A DNA stretch of 64,000 nucleotides from Trichodelitschia bisporula (GCA_010356995.1 ML996692.1:383933-447932); one strand, 5' to 3'; positions 21,606 to 34,201 are shown, counted from the stretch's first letter. Numbers and translations are program-made. The notes: generated by a model not told the origin, from the sequence alone.

Positions 21606-23098
21606 ATGGCGAAGAAACGCGACGTCAAATTTCAGCACAGGAGCGGAAGTCAGAGCGCGAGACCGCGACGCGCAAGCAGCAGCCTCAGCGAGATCAGCGA
21701 GACAGCATCCGACAAGCAGGACAATGGTGTTGCTACAAAGAACGATGTGCGTTTTGCTGGCGCATTGGAAACATGTACGCATGCTGATACTTCTAGCCCC
21801 CAGCGCAGTCCGACTTTGAGAAGAAGAAGCAGACCTTCATCACGCGAACGATATGGACCTTCATAATGATCGGAGGCTTCTTTGCCGCCCTCTTCTCCGG
21901 TCACATCTACCTCATAATGGTGGTGACGGCGGTGCAAATCATATCCTTCAAGGAGGTTGTCAGCATCATCAATGTGCCCAGTCGCGCGAGGAGTCTGCGC
22001 TTCACCAAGTCCCTTAACTGGTACTTTTTGGGGACAGCCATGTACTTCTTGTATGGCGAGAGCGTCATATACTACTTCAAGCACATTGTGCTTATTGACC
22101 GGATGCTTTTGCCCTTCGCTACGCACCACCGCTTCATCAGCTTCATGCTATACATCTTTGGTGAGCAGGCCCTGTCTATACATGGGCGCCGGCTAATCCC
22201 CTAGGGTTTGTGTTCTTTGTGGGCTCCCTGCAAAAGGGACACTACAAGTTCCAGTTCACCCAATTTGCTTGGACCCATCTTGCCCTCTATCTCATCGTTG
22301 TACAGGCGCACTTTATCATGAACAACATCTTCGAAGGCTTGATCTGGTTTTTCCTCCCCGTCTCACTGGTCGTCACGAACGATATCTTTGCGTACATTTG
22401 CGGAATTACCTTCGGTCGTACCCAGCTCATCAAGCTGTCGCCAAAGAAGACAGTCGAGGGCTTCGTGGGTGCTTGGTTTTTCACTGTCGTTTTCGGTTAC
22501 GGCCTAACCAACGTCATGATGCAGTACAAGTACTTCATTTGCCCCGTCAATGATTTTGGCGCGAACATCTTCACCGGTCTCGACTGCACGCCGAATCCCG
22601 CGTTCACCAAGCAGCTCTACTCCCTGCCGTTCGAGCCGCCGGCCTGGACGGGTCTGCCGGCCAGCTTCAACATGGAACCGATCCAATTCCACATCTTTTT
22701 CCTCGCTACCTTTGCGTCTCTGATCGCGCCTTTTGGCGGCTTCTTCGCCTCAGGCATTAAGCGCACGTTCAAGATCAAGGACTTTGGAGATTCGATCCCC
22801 GGCCATGGTGGCATGACGGACCGCATGGATTGCCAGTTTATCATGGGTACCCTCGCCTACATGTACTACCAAGGCTTCATTGCCACGCACAAGGTGTCGG
22901 TTGGCAGTGTGCTCGAGATGGCCATCACTGGCCTGACTTTGGAGGAGCAGGTGGATGTCGTCAAGGTTCGTATTCTCGGCACAGTCAAAGTAGATTGCTC
23001 ACGTCTCGCAGACCCTCAGCAAGCACCTCGTCAACCAGGGCGTAATCTCCGGGACGGTTCTCGAATATATAGATGGCCATCTCCCGCGGAGACGGTAG
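21606..23098 (+). CDS. CDS1: Phosphatidate cytidylyltransferase (CDP-diacylglycerol synthase)
   Basis: Predicted 446 residues from exons 21606-21746, 21809-22160, 22205-22965 and 23012-23098. It makes CDP-diacylglycerol from phosphatidate and CTP in the ER membrane, feeding phosphatidylinositol, phosphatidylserine and cardiolipin synthesis. About eight hydrophobic membrane segments follow a basic, Ser/Arg-rich cytosolic N-terminus. The family signature lies at about residues 346-375: S-G-I-K-R, then K-D-F-G-D, then PGHGGMTDRMD, with the conserved aspartates intact. The C-terminal exon gives TLSKHLVNQGVISGTVLEYI, ending in basic residues. Lengths and signature match yeast Cds1. The splice of exon 1 uses a GTGCGT donor, weaker than the others, so residues 45-50 are the least certain part. 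Confidence 0.95.
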
Positions 23099-23566
23099 TA
23101 TCGTCTCCTAGATGTCTAATGATTCAACTCTTTCTCATCGGTTCCCTTTGTCACGGGGTTAAAGGGGGTCAAAATCCAGACAAGTGGGGGTTTGTTCGCT
23201 TTCGACAGACGAGCGTGGGCGTTTTTCTGTATCGCTCCTGTAATTTTTTCTTGTTCATCTTGTCGGCTTTTTGGGCTCGCTGATCTTCGTCCAACTTGAA
23301 GGCGCGTTCCCGTCCCCCCTGTTCGGCAGCCCTCGCCACTCTGTATGTATACCCAGGCATTACTTGTAGCAGCGCTTCGGTTTTTCTTTTTACGTTGAAA
23401 GGATGAAAAGCCAGTCAAGGGTGGGAGCATCGAATGGAATACCATGACAGCGCACGTTGGACTCATGCCATCAGCCGACACGGCATTGAACTGCAATCAA
23501 GAGTGCATACACGAATTAAAGACCTAAACTCCGCCCATGCACCCATACTTCCGTAATAAAGCGCAA
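23099..23566. other. Convergent 3' region between CDS1 and the permease gene
   Basis: A 468-bp stretch between stop codons on opposite strands. It should hold both 3' UTRs. It contains T-rich runs (for example tttttcttgttc at about 23244) but no gene. Confidence 0.4.
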
Positions 23567-25575
23567 CTAAGGTAAATACCCGCCATTCACATTCCCCTGC
23601 GTCTTCTCAGCCTCGCGGCCCCTCAGCCCCTCGCCCCCCCAGCCGGGCGCCTCATTCCCTCCCCATCTCCCCCCCGCGGCAAAGGCATCTTCTTCCCCGT
23701 CCCCTCCACCCAGGTGGCTGTCCCCGTCGCTCACCTCCCATATCTGGTGCAGCACTTCGTACTTCATGACCCACTCGCCATCCTCCCGCTCCTGCACGCA
23801 GAAGGGCTCGCGCACGACGCGCAATACCTGTCCGCGCTGCCGCATCACGAGCTTCAGCCCGAGCCACCATAGCGTGCCCCAGAGGGGTGCGGAAATTCCG
23901 ATTGCGGGGACGAGGACGGAGGGGTAGCCGGTGTGGGTGATGCCCGAGGGGGTCAGGAAGGCGGTTACGAGGCAGAAGGTATAGGCGATGAAGAAGATGA
24001 TAGCGGAGGTAGGTCCGCCCCACGGCTTAAACTCGGACACCCAATCATGGCGCACGTACTTGGCATATAGCAGGGCGAGCGAGGTGGCGACGCCGAGAAG
24101 CACGACGATGACGTAGCTGTACAGCGAGACGAGGAAAGTGTACTGGTCGAGGGGCTTCTTGATCATGCTCGTGATGCCGAGGAGGAAGAGGCTGGAGAGC
24201 CAGTGGAGGAAGAGGGCGGCCATGGGGGTTTGCTCGAGCGGGTCGACGGGGTCGCCGTGGCTGTCTAGCTCGGGGTTGTGTTTCTGCTTGCGCCAGCGCT
24301 CGAGCAGCCAGGCCGTGGGCGTGGTTTTGCCGCTTGCGAGGGGGAGCGACCAAGGGAGGATGCCCTCTTTGGCGATTTCTTGCTTCACGCGGGCGGCGGT
24401 GAAAGTCATGACGACGAGGTTGCCGAGGATGCAGAGGGCGATTGCGCCTTGCATGACGCGCTGTGCGGCATTGTTGCCGAAGAGGTGGTGGAAGAAGAGG
24501 GAGGCGAGGTCGGTTTTGGCGTTGGCTGGGTCCATGATCACGGACATGGGGACGACGCATAGCTGTGGCTGTTAGTCCTAGGGTTCAGGGATAGACTGAG
24601 CTTGTGGCTTACATAGGCAACGTTGGTCAGGAGAAACAGGCTGGTGAGAACTGCGAGGGCTCCCAATACGGACTTTGCGAAGTACTTCTTTGGACGATGG
24701 ACTTCGCTAAGGACCTGAATACGTCAGCTTGAGCCACGACACACCCGAGGGAGTCCTACATAGAAGGGCTGCTCGAACCCAGAGTACGTGTAGAGGACTA
24801 GAAGGAATGCCTGCGTGTAATTCGCCACACCGCCCGCTCCGCTCTCAACATTGGAGACGTCAAATGTCGTCTTGGGGCTGAAGTTCGAGCCTTTTGGGCT
24901 TGGGAACCGATTATGGTTGAAGTTCGCACCTCCGCGAACAGCAAATCCCAGGATGATAATGATCGCTAGGATGGCCACCTTCAAAAGGGCGAAAGCGTTG
25001 CTCAAGACGAGACCGCCGCTCCGGGAGAACACATGAAGCAGCACCACTGCCGACAGAACTCCGACAGCGATGCCAATGACCGGCTTTTGCTGCGGATCCT
25101 CATGACCAGCTGCCAGGAGTACATAACGTCCCAGTGCGATCGCATTCCCAGAGAGGTTGCCCAGAATGATGTAGAGAATCCCAAACTGGCATGTGACAAG
25201 AAATCGCGGCTTCCTCATCACCCACTCGAGGTAGTTCTTCTCACCGCCGCTTCGCGGAACGGCTTGAGGATGTCCAGTCTCTTCGACATCGTGGCGGGGT
25301 GTTGAGAGACCAAATTCGATCCAGATTAGAGAGCCGCAGACGACGACAAACCCGCCGATGATCCAAAAGATGAGAGAGATTCCGACGCTCTGGGTAGCGC
25401 GTAACACAGAGAGGGGGGTCACAAAGATCCCGCTGCCGATGCTGCGATTAAGTATAAAGCAGGCTACGGTGAACCAGCCGATCTTCTGTCGCGGACTTGG
25501 TGCGTACTCCTTTCGTGTCGTCGCGTCGTGGTCCTGCTCAAGCCTCGCGATCTCTTCCGGGTCGAGATTAATCAT
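23567..25575 (-). CDS. Amino-acid permease, LAT/MUP1 (high-affinity methionine permease) type
   Basis: Predicted 637 residues from exons 25575-24760, 24714-24613 and 24562-23567, all in phase 0. It is a plasma-membrane APC-superfamily transporter. After a short charged N-terminus, KIGWFTVACFILNRSIGSGIF carries the GSGIF unwound-helix motif of helix 1 that binds the substrate amino group. About twelve hydrophobic segments follow; YSGFEQPFY-VLSEVHRPKK is the conserved helix 6 to loop region, spanning the first splice. The C-terminal 60 residues are Gly- and Glu-rich and hydrophilic. Substrate cannot be told from sequence; the MUP1/LAT branch is favoured over the YAT branch. It is divergent from the nine-exon gene at 26356. 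Confidence 0.87.
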
Positions 25576-26355
25576 GTTTTCTACACAGGTGTTAGCCAAT
25601 AGGCTGCATGTTCAATGGCAGAAGTTAGCCCTACAGATATTGTCTTGAATATTGGACAGTCATAAGGGGCCCGCGTGGTATATGTAGGCCGGTCGCGGCT
25701 TGTTGCTGCGGCGAACTTCGGGAAATTTGATGTCACAATCTGTCATCGGGCCTTGAAGGTTGGCCCACCGGAGCTTTATGGCCTGAGTCAGATGGTCTGT
25801 CAAAGTAAGGCTGAGGCTGAGCGGACGCTGGAACCGACAAGTCCGCGTCGTGGGGGGAGCTGGGATTGGAAGGGGGTCAGGAGGGGGGATTAAATCGATA
25901 ATTGGGGGGATCATTCTTGTGCAAATAGCCTCATCGCTATGTCTGCCTCGCGCCCCCATGGCGTTCAAGCTAAGGAAATCACATCAATCGTGTGGTACAA
26001 GATGCGCCAGAGCGAGTCAATACGAGCGGTGGAGGTCGGTTTAGCGCGGTGGCTGCATAGCCGGCCGGTGTCCAAGTGGAATGCGGCTGTTGTGACTTGA
26101 GGCTGAGCCTACGCGCTACTGGGCCTCCACAATGCTACCGTCAATGAACCTTTACCCGTACACCCCTAAGTGTGGAGGTGCAGCCTGCAGCGTGGGAGAC
26201 ACCAAAAGTGAGGCGCCGATTAGAGCCGCGCCGACATTGGCTATCAAGGATACCACGCTTTGGAGGTATAAGGGCCGCATCGCAACCTTGTCGTTAACCC
26301 CACATACACCACCCGACCCAGTATTTGTTGATGGTAGTAAGCGCTGTTATCGTCG
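25576..26355. promoter_or_regulatory. Shared upstream region of the permease and the nine-exon gene
   Basis: A 780-bp divergent intergenic region. A TATAAGGG sequence at about 26268 lies 90 bp before the plus-strand start and is a possible TATA element. No gene is seen. Confidence 0.4.
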
Positions 26356-29206
26356 ATGTCGTTCGGCCTCAGTACTCAAGATATCGCGTTGGCCGCTCAA
26401 CTCATCCTCTACGTGAAGAAGACGTGCTTTACGGAGTCGAACCGCGCCGGTGAGTGCTGCAGCTCCCTTTGCGTTGGACCGTTCTAACGTCGCGTGAAGA
26501 TGCCCATTACCTAAACTTTTGTCGCGACGTCGAGACCTTTAGCAAACTCCTCCAGAAGGCGGACAGCGTACTTAAGAGACTTTCACAGCAGCGGAGGAGG
26601 GAGCTGTTGACTCCCGAACAATACGTACAATGGGAAGCACGCGCCACAAACGAGCTGGATGTCCTCATCGGCGGATACCGGGAGGACCTGGAAACGTGCC
26701 AACAGCTGCTGTATGAGAATCAGAACCTCCAGTCACGAAAAGCGACGCCGCTGGAGAGCATGAAATGGCATCTGGGCGGCAAACAAGAGAGAGTAGATGA
26801 GTTGCGGGCCAGTTTGGCGTCGCATGTGGAGAAGGTGAGATTTGGCTTTAGGGTTCACTCTGATCCCCACAAAACACCCCATATTTCAATGAACGGTCCG
26901 GGCCGAGTTCTGCACGGACAGCAGGCCGATCACAACTTGAACCGGCCTGTCGATCATCTTTTTTTATTCTCCTTCCGTTTCAAACATCTGATAATTGGTC
27001 TGACGTTTTTGCCTGTGTTGTCTAGATTAGCCTCTTCACCGAATCGGAGACACTGTAAGTCGACCCCATTGGTTATGTTGCCACTTCTTTTTCTGACGTT
27101 TCATTAGGCAAGTGCTCCTTGATCTGAAAGAGGATGTCGGCGCTCTTCGTGATGATGTGGAGAAGTTACCCGATCGAGTGTATCGCCAGTTCCGGGCGGC
27201 AGCAGCCAGTGATGGACGGTCCTCGACATCGACGGGACTGCTGTCCTTGTCGCAAGAGATTTGTACCCGCTATGAGGAAGGGCTGGACATCAATGCGCCA
27301 CCCACGTATATTACAGGCTCAGACTTTCCACTGAAGGAAGGCCTCGATGCGCTTATGGGAGCTTATCAGAAGGTATGCCTCGTCCATAATTGCTTGTCTT
27401 GGTCACTGACCGATCCCCAGAGCACTGTCGACTTCAGTAAATCGGCGCTCCGTATTTGGGGACCACCTGTTGAGCAATGGAACAATCTCTTCAAAGCAGG
27501 CTTCATCTTCGAGCGCATGGTCAGCAGCAAGTACCTGCGTGAAGCCGGACAAGACTCGCTCTGGAGATGGGCCTTGGAAAGCTTTTATAAGGTTTGTTCC
27601 CCGTTCATCTTTGCAAGGGTTGTCCTCATCATTAGCAGAAACTCAGAACCGAATTCGCCAGATTTGAAGATGATTTAGAGGCCGGTGAAAGAGACGTCCT
27701 ACAGCTGAGCCCTGAGTACTTCCAAATATGGCCCGCCGAGGTGAAGCGCAAAAGACCCCAGGATAAACTCACCGAGGCGCAAGAAGGAGAATTAAAAGTT
27801 CTTCAAGTACAGCTTGAAGATCCCGACGAGAGAGTTAGAAAGGATCTGGTGGCATTTCGACGACTACATAAGGACTTTACTGAGCTCCGAGTTGTCACGG
27901 TTCATTCCCTCAAGGATCCCTCAACAAGCGAGATCCTCATCGCGCCAGACGACGGCAACAAAGTCGCGAAGGTCCATAACGTTTCTATCATCCCGAAGTA
28001 TGCTTACCCTTTGGGGTACAGGGTGCGCCCATCCAAGATCATTGAGGTCTGCTTTCCTGGAGCCTCGCGGGGCTTTGACTATCCGTTCAAAATGCACGAG
28101 GAACTGCTCATGTTTCAGCAAACCTGGCTGGGCTATAAAGTAGTCTATGAAGAGTATGTTAGTACTCCCCGCACCCATGCAATGCTGACACCACACAGCC
28201 CAGGATGTGCATACACCGTCCATTACTCTCATGGACTCTTTAGTTCGAAGAACCTCAAGGGAATCGGCCGTGTTCAGATATGGCAACCAAAAGAGTTACC
28301 TCCAATTGGCCCACCGGCGTCACCCAATCCGGACCCTCGTACACCTCGAGCTCGAGCAGACTCCCTCTACAGCCAAACCAACTTCACTCTTCGCAGTAGC
28401 GACTCCTACTCCACCGTCACAGGGTCGTCGAAGGGCCACTCAAAACCCAAGGCGGCCAAACGGCCTCCAAGTCCCGTTGTCGTCATATTTACTGAGACTG
28501 AGGCCCAGGCTGGGCAACCCAGCGAGCCTATGGTGCTCTTTCTCCGGCGTAAGCTTCCCGTCGATGCCACCATTGGCTGGATTTTAACTTTGGATAGTCG
28601 AAGACAACCACCAGTCAGTCCACGTCAGCTATACAAACTGCAACTGTGCCTCACGCAACGAGAACACTCGCAAGGCTTGTAAGCGCGTCGTCCTCACCGC
28701 CTCTCGTGGCAAGTTCTCTATCACGAAGCTTCCCGCCACGAACTCCGTTGTTGATATATCCGTGTTCGCGCGCCCGCTGCGGCATCCCCAGTTTAAGACG
28801 TTGCCTAAAATCGAAGATGTCCAATGGATAAAGATCGATACAGCGGATCCCGAGAGTATGCCCGCGTTGTGTCTGCCCAATACATAGCTGACCTGACATA
28901 GAACGCGAGCTCCTTCAAGAAGCAGTTACTACTATGCGCCACCTCCACAGCCTGGATTGCCGCGATGCCGGCAAGCAAGAACGGGCCATGGGCGCGGCAG
29001 CAGAACGGCCCAAGCGAAGTGTCACAATGCACCATACCGGCTCTAATCTCAGCTATCTCAGCCCGTCATCGCAGCGGTTGTCGGTTGGCGGTTCTAGCAT
29101 GATGAGCACATCCTCGTCAGGGTTGTCACCCACGCGGGCAGATAAAATCGATGAAGAAGATTCAGAGGAGCCCGAGGTGGACATTATTGCTAAGCCATTC
29201 AGGTGA
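26356..29206 (+). CDS. Nine-exon fungal protein, unknown function, helical N-terminal domain
   Basis: Predicted 773 residues. Exons: 26356-26449, 26500-26834, 27026-27054, 27108-27372, 27421-27591, 27639-28153, 28199-28548, 28598-28855, 28902-29206. Each junction is GT-AG and keeps frame. The N-terminus MSFGLSTQDIALAAQLILYV resembles the opening helix of a large fungal family that often precedes signalling or NLR-type domains. A helical region follows (to about 330), then a beta-rich segment with VHYSHGLFSSKNLKGIGRVQIW, a Ser/Pro linker, and a Cys-containing domain (SYTNCNCASR, then FSITKLP and FARPLRHPQF). The tail is Ser-rich and acidic. I do not recognise a catalytic motif. The 29-nt third exon and the 191-nt second intron are unusual for this window. 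Confidence 0.75.
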
Positions 29207-29927
29207 AGTAAAGGAAGTGGTGATCATGACGATGATGATGTGCCAAATGGGATTGTCGATGACGAGTAGATTCGTCGGGTGTGAGGGGCGCGGAAAGTCG
29301 CAGTTGTGGACATGCGACATATAAATACCGGCAGCTGTGTTCTGGGGATGATATGCTTTATGATTTGAGCTCCGAGGAGTCCGGATTGTGGGGGTGAGGC
29401 GTGTGCGATGATACCAAGAGGCCGGAAAGGAAGATCTATGTACATTAGAGCAACTAATCTTGAAATGCTGCAATTTTACGATTTGTGAATGTGGCTGTAC
29501 CACATCCGTACTATCTTTCATTCACTCTGCGGACGAATCGGCGCGGTAGCGGAGGCCGGATCAATGAGGATCACTATGTCCGCTACGGAATGACCCTCGC
29601 CCGTCATCGCGAGTTCCGATCCCCGTGGCGTTCCCCATCAGTTCCCGATTCGCCACTTTGCTGTTGCCTACCTCTCCTACCATCTCTTCCTCGTGGCATT
29701 ATTCTGTTCCTGGATGATATAAACACTGCTCCGCCCCTTGGAGCATGCTACTTACCTTTGTTTGAATCCCCTTCACCGTGGCGCTACTCCCCCTCCAGCC
29801 GCATCGTTTCGCAGCGGCAAGCAGCACATCGGCACTACACTCTATTCTGCGAGCCTTGCGGAGTCTGAATCGCAGTCGCCTCGCTCTCAAGGCTTCAACA
29901 GCTCGAGTCTACAGGGCCAATTCCACA
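29207..29927. promoter_or_regulatory. Upstream region and leader of the Cld1/ABHD5-like gene
   Basis: Contains the 3' flank of the nine-exon gene and the promoter of the hydrolase. A GATATAAACAC element at about 29716 is a plausible TATA box some 210 bp before the ATG. From 29778 the leader is open in frame with the hydrolase (see findings). Confidence 0.45.
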
Positions 29928-31500
29928 ATGGCCACCACAAGTTCCGATGGGGATGTTCCCCAGGGTCACCAGCAAAGCCCGCTCGCAGGCCAGCGTACGG
30001 CCGAGCAGGCACTTGCCCGGCGTTCGTACTTTCCTCTAGGATACAAGGAGGGCTTCTATCAATGGGTGAGTTTTTCGTTGCGTGTCCTAACTCTGGGCTG
30101 ATCCTTTGAAGTGGACGTCCATTTCTCCAGCAATGGCGGAGCATCGAGTGCTGTCCCTTATTCCGAACCTCCAAAGGCCACCCACACACACGCAGACCGG
30201 CTCTGCACCGGCCTCAGCTGCGGCTTCAACTATGGACATAACCACAAACCCATCACATGAAGCTCAGCCAGTGACGTCAATCGACGACCCTTACGGGCCG
30301 CGGAGGTGGTTCTCGAATCTCGTACAGCTCTCTGGCCGTGACCGTGCACTCAATGAGTTCAGCGTCGAGCGTGTGGGCGAAGAGGTAGAAAACAATCTCG
30401 TTATGCTGCATGGCTACGGTGCGGGCCTGGGCTTTTTCTACAAGAACTTTGAGCCATTGTCACGCGCGGAAGGCTGGAAGTTGTATGCGCTCGACATGCT
30501 CGGTATGGGCCGGTCATCTCGTCCGCCATTCAAGATCCACGCGAAGACACGGCAGGAACAGATCATCGAGGCCGAGAATTGGTTCATCGATGCGCTCGAG
30601 GAGTGGCGCGTGAAGCGCAGGATCGAGCGGTTCACCCTCCTAGGACACAGCATGGGTGGTTACATGGCCGTGGCATATGCGCTCAAGTATCCAGGCCGGC
30701 TGAACAAGCTGATTCTTGCGTCGCCCGTCGGAATACCCGAGGATCCGTACGCCGTAAATGCCGACATGCCAGACCCAGACTCATCCACTATACAAAACGA
30801 GTTCACTCAAGACCAAGACGCCACTGTTGGAGATTCCCCAGCGCCTAATGGCGCCCGAAGCTCTGCGACTGCCACTCCGCGCCGACCGCTGCCGAAATGG
30901 GTGACATATCTTTGGGATGCGAACGTTTCACCATTCAGTTTCGTGCGCTGGGCGGGACCCTTGGGGCCGAGACTCGTGTCAGGATGGACGAGTCGCCGAT
31001 TCTCACAACTGCCGCCGGAAGAGGCCAAGACACTGCATGACTATTCCTACAGTCTCTTCCGCCAGCGCGGAAGCGGCGAATATGCCCTCGCATACATTCT
31101 TGCGCCAGGTGCCTTCGCCCGCAACCCGCTGATCCGCCGGATTCAGGGTGTTGGGCGGCAGTACATTGGTCTACACTCAGGGCCAACTGTTGATCCCGAG
31201 GGACAGTCGCGGCCGCGCGAGAATGGCGTTCCTGTTGTGTTGATGTACGGAGAACACGACTGGATGGATATTGCCGGGGGGTATGCCGCGGAGGCCAAGA
31301 TCAACGAGCAAAAAGAACGCCTATTAGCTGGAAAGAGTGAAGAGGAACGCAGCCAGGATCATGGAGATGCCAAGGTCGTGATCATTCAAAAGGCTGGCCA
31401 TCATCTTTACCTGGATGGGGCCGACCAGTTCAACAGCGTTGTGCTCAAAGAGATGGAGGATGTTCGCCGGAGAGAGCGGGAGCGGTTGGCGAGGCTCTAA
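29928..31500 (+). CDS. Alpha/beta hydrolase of the ABHD4/5 (CGI-58)-Cld1 family
   Basis: Predicted 508 residues from exons 29928-30065 and 30112-31500. The splice restores the family start block FYQW-WTSISPAMAEHRVLS. The family includes yeast Cld1, which deacylates cardiolipin in mitochondria, and animal ABHD5/ABHD4. The nucleophile elbow GHSMGG is at about residue 224, the acid in GEHDWMD at about 425 and the catalytic His in AGHHLYLD at about 473; the HxxxxD acyltransferase-like motif overlaps it. The oxyanion block HGYGAGLGFF is intact. I chose ATG 29928 (context CACAATGG); the frame upstream is open for 50 codons without ATG but reads like a mitochondrial presequence. An acidic/Ser linker (about 260-300) is inserted in the lid region. 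Confidence 0.9.
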
Positions 31501-32675
31501 TTGTATACTTGTTGGGTTGTACTGGCGCATAGAGATATCCCTGGATTGCGTAGACATAGATCTCCATCATGAGCCCGGCCCGTCCGTTTTTGAGAGCATT
31601 GCTATCTCGAGTTCTAGGTTTTTGTGACGGCCATGCAATCATCCCGATCTGTGATCCCGGTCAAGGTATGTCAAAATTTCCGGTCCTCTTACCGGTCTAT
31701 GTACCGGTCTACGTCACTCCCGATTCGCAAGAAACTCGCATGTCTTGCCTAGATGGAAGCTGACCAAGGTACATGGAGCACCATTAGCCCTCAATAGCCC
31801 CCAAGTCGTATAGACTCAGCCAATCAACCTGACGAACCACACCGAAGGCTTGCCGATACCCGAATATAAACTGCCATATAGCAGTGCGGCCCACCTCTTG
31901 CTATACCGCTGCTATATTGACTTTAACATCCAGCTCCGTGGACGCTCTGCGGTACCGGATTAAGCCACCGTTCGCCCTGCCGGACCTGATCTGCCCCCAT
32001 GGTCTCTCCGCATTCAATATCGCCGTACCCAGTTTCCGAAGCTTACTTCGACGGGTACCTGTCTGAGCATCTTCCTGTGGGCCGCGGGGTCACGTTCCAC
32101 GTCGGGGACGCAGTTCGTAGCCCTACTATTCGTTGCCGCGAGCAACTGCTGGAAATTCCTTTGATGCAGCAGTGTCCGCTTCTCCCGACGAAGAGTGGGG
32201 GTTCTCCAGGACCTTTGTCTTGTGATCTTTGCCCGTTCTCCGTCGGTCGGCGGAGACTCCAGGTTTTCAATAGCGGCTCGCCAGCTACGGCATCACTTTA
32301 ACATGTACCTACTTTGCGTTACGAGGCACCCGACCTACCGTCTCCCCACAGATGCCCTAACTGGCGTGCCTGTCGTCTCCAGGGTTACATATCGGGCCAC
32401 GGGCATCCGACCTGGATACAGCCTCCTCAAGCCAGTAGCGACCTAAACCTTCCGCAGACTTTAGCGGGCGCCATATTCAGCGGAAGCGAGGTAGATACAA
32501 AATACATTAAACTTCACTATGTGCTGGACTCCACACCGTTGAGTAGGCCTCCACTCGCGATGCTGCTATTTTGCCCGCTGTATGCTATAAGGCGAGTTCG
32601 TGCCCCTTGATGCTGTCCGAATAGCGCTTGCTCCGTTCCATTTCCATCGAATTTCGGTCTCTCGTGTTTTGCACC
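31501..32675. other. Intergenic region with promoter of the SURNod19-like gene
   Basis: No gene is seen in this 1.17-kb stretch; short open frames lack domains. The right end includes a TATA-like element, listed separately. Around 31670-31720 there is a short CCGGTC-rich direct repetition. Confidence 0.4.
32584..32590 (+). promoter_or_regulatory. TATA-like element of the SURNod19-like gene
   Basis: GCTATAAGG lies about 90 bp before the ATG at 32676, a common distance in fungal genes with short leaders. It is based on sequence and spacing only. Confidence 0.4.
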
Positions 32676-34201
32676 ATGAAGATCCCTCTCTTCCTGATTC
32701 CCCTGACGTCCGTCGCAGCTCTTAATCCGCGCGAGCCTCTACATACCGAACGCCTCCGTAAGACGTAGCCCGTGCCTCGAAGCATCTCCGCTAACCTCCC
32801 AGATGCCCGGCAATTCGACCTGGCAGGCGCCTTGGGCGGCCTCTTCAACCCAGCGAATTTCATGCCATCTCTCAAAATCGCACGAGTCGAAGAACTAAAG
32901 CCCACTATCCGCCCCGGTCACGCGAAGCGTATCCGCATCCACTGGGGACCGGTATCCCTCCAAGCAGCCAACGTACGACGCCTCCCCCCCTTAACCTCCC
33001 AGCTAACCCATCAAGGAAACCAAACCGCTTCCAGGAGTCAGCTCGCTCCTGCCAACCTTCTCCCTCCCAGATACGCAATGGAACATGCTAATGCCCGGTC
33101 TGCCCCCAAGGGCGGCCCTCCTCTGGGCCAAACTGGACCTTTACTACCAGAACGGGAGCCGAGCGACATCGGACCAGGGCGTGTATCTGCACCACATCCA
33201 GATCCACAACCTCGACGCCAAGCGCGTGCGCAAGGCGTACTGCTTCGGCGAGTGGGCGAGCATGGGACGGCCAACGGAGATCTTCCTCTCAGCGGGCGCT
33301 AGCGACTACGAGCCCGGGTTCTATTTCACCGACCCCGCCGGGAAGCTGAACAGCGGGTATCTGACGGGTGACGAGAAGGAGCGGTACCTGATGAATGGCG
33401 AAGTGGTGAATTACCGCAACGAGCGCATCGAGGTGTACCCCACCGTCGAGATCGAGTACATGCCGTCCATCCCCAAGGGCTGCATGGAGTCGACGATCAT
33501 GCTGTTCAGCGTCACGGGATGTACGGCGCAGAACCCGACGTTGGAGCTTTTGCCCGGCCCGGGCGTTAAGGCGTGGAATATCACGTCGGATCCGTTCCCG
33601 CTGCCGGAGGAGGGTCTAATTCTCAATGCGCGTAGGTGATGCCCATCCCGCGGTGTATACGCATGCTGATAGCGCATCCAGTCGGCCACATCCACGACGG
33701 CGGCACGCGCGTCGAGTCCTTCCTCAACGGCAAGCCCGTCTGCGACTCAAAGGCGATTTACGGCAACCCCGCAACAGCAGTACACGACCACCTAGGCGAC
33801 AACCAAGAGACAGTCGTCTCGATGACCGAGTGCAGCGACATCATCCCCGTAAAGAAGGGTGACGCTATCAAGCTCGTCGCTCACTACGACTTGAACAAGC
33901 ACCCAGCGTACGTTTCCCGTTCCTCTGGTCCTGTCTCGGGTTCCGAAGCTAATGCTGTTGCAGACGCGCCATGGCCGGCGAGCACTCCCATGAAATGATG
34001 TCCCAGATGGGCGTTCAGACTATGTACTTCGCTGCGAAGAAGCCCTCGTCCATTGTGAACTGGTCGCCCGAGCTGGGTGGTGATGTTGCCTCCGCCCCGG
34101 TGGTTGCGCCTGCCGCGGCTGGGCCTGTCGCGCCTGCGCCGCGACCCGCTGCTGATGACGATGCGGAGGAGGATGACGACAGGCGCAGTCGTCGGGAATG
34201 A
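32676..34201 (+). CDS. Secreted SURNod19-like protein
   Basis: Predicted 443 residues from exons 32676-32757, 32803-32972, 33016-33631, 33682-33907 and 33964-34201. A signal peptide (MKIPLFLIPLTSVAAL) is followed by a domain like plant stress-up-regulated Nod19: IHWGPVSLQ near the start, the DQGVYLHHIQI block, then GHIHDGGTRVESFLNG and the H-D-H-L-G-D motif that suggest metal coordination by His/Asp. The biochemical role of this family is not established. The C-terminal 45 residues are Ala/Pro-rich and then strongly acidic and basic, unlike the folded part. The acceptor at 33681 is one of two AGs eight bases or so apart; the other would change two to three residues before GHIHDGG. Confidence 0.82.

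Noticed and set aside
20397-21819. Long plus-strand open frames before CDS1
   Set aside because: No domain, poor starts, and the second overlaps the real CDS1 start in another frame; more likely leader/promoter sequence.
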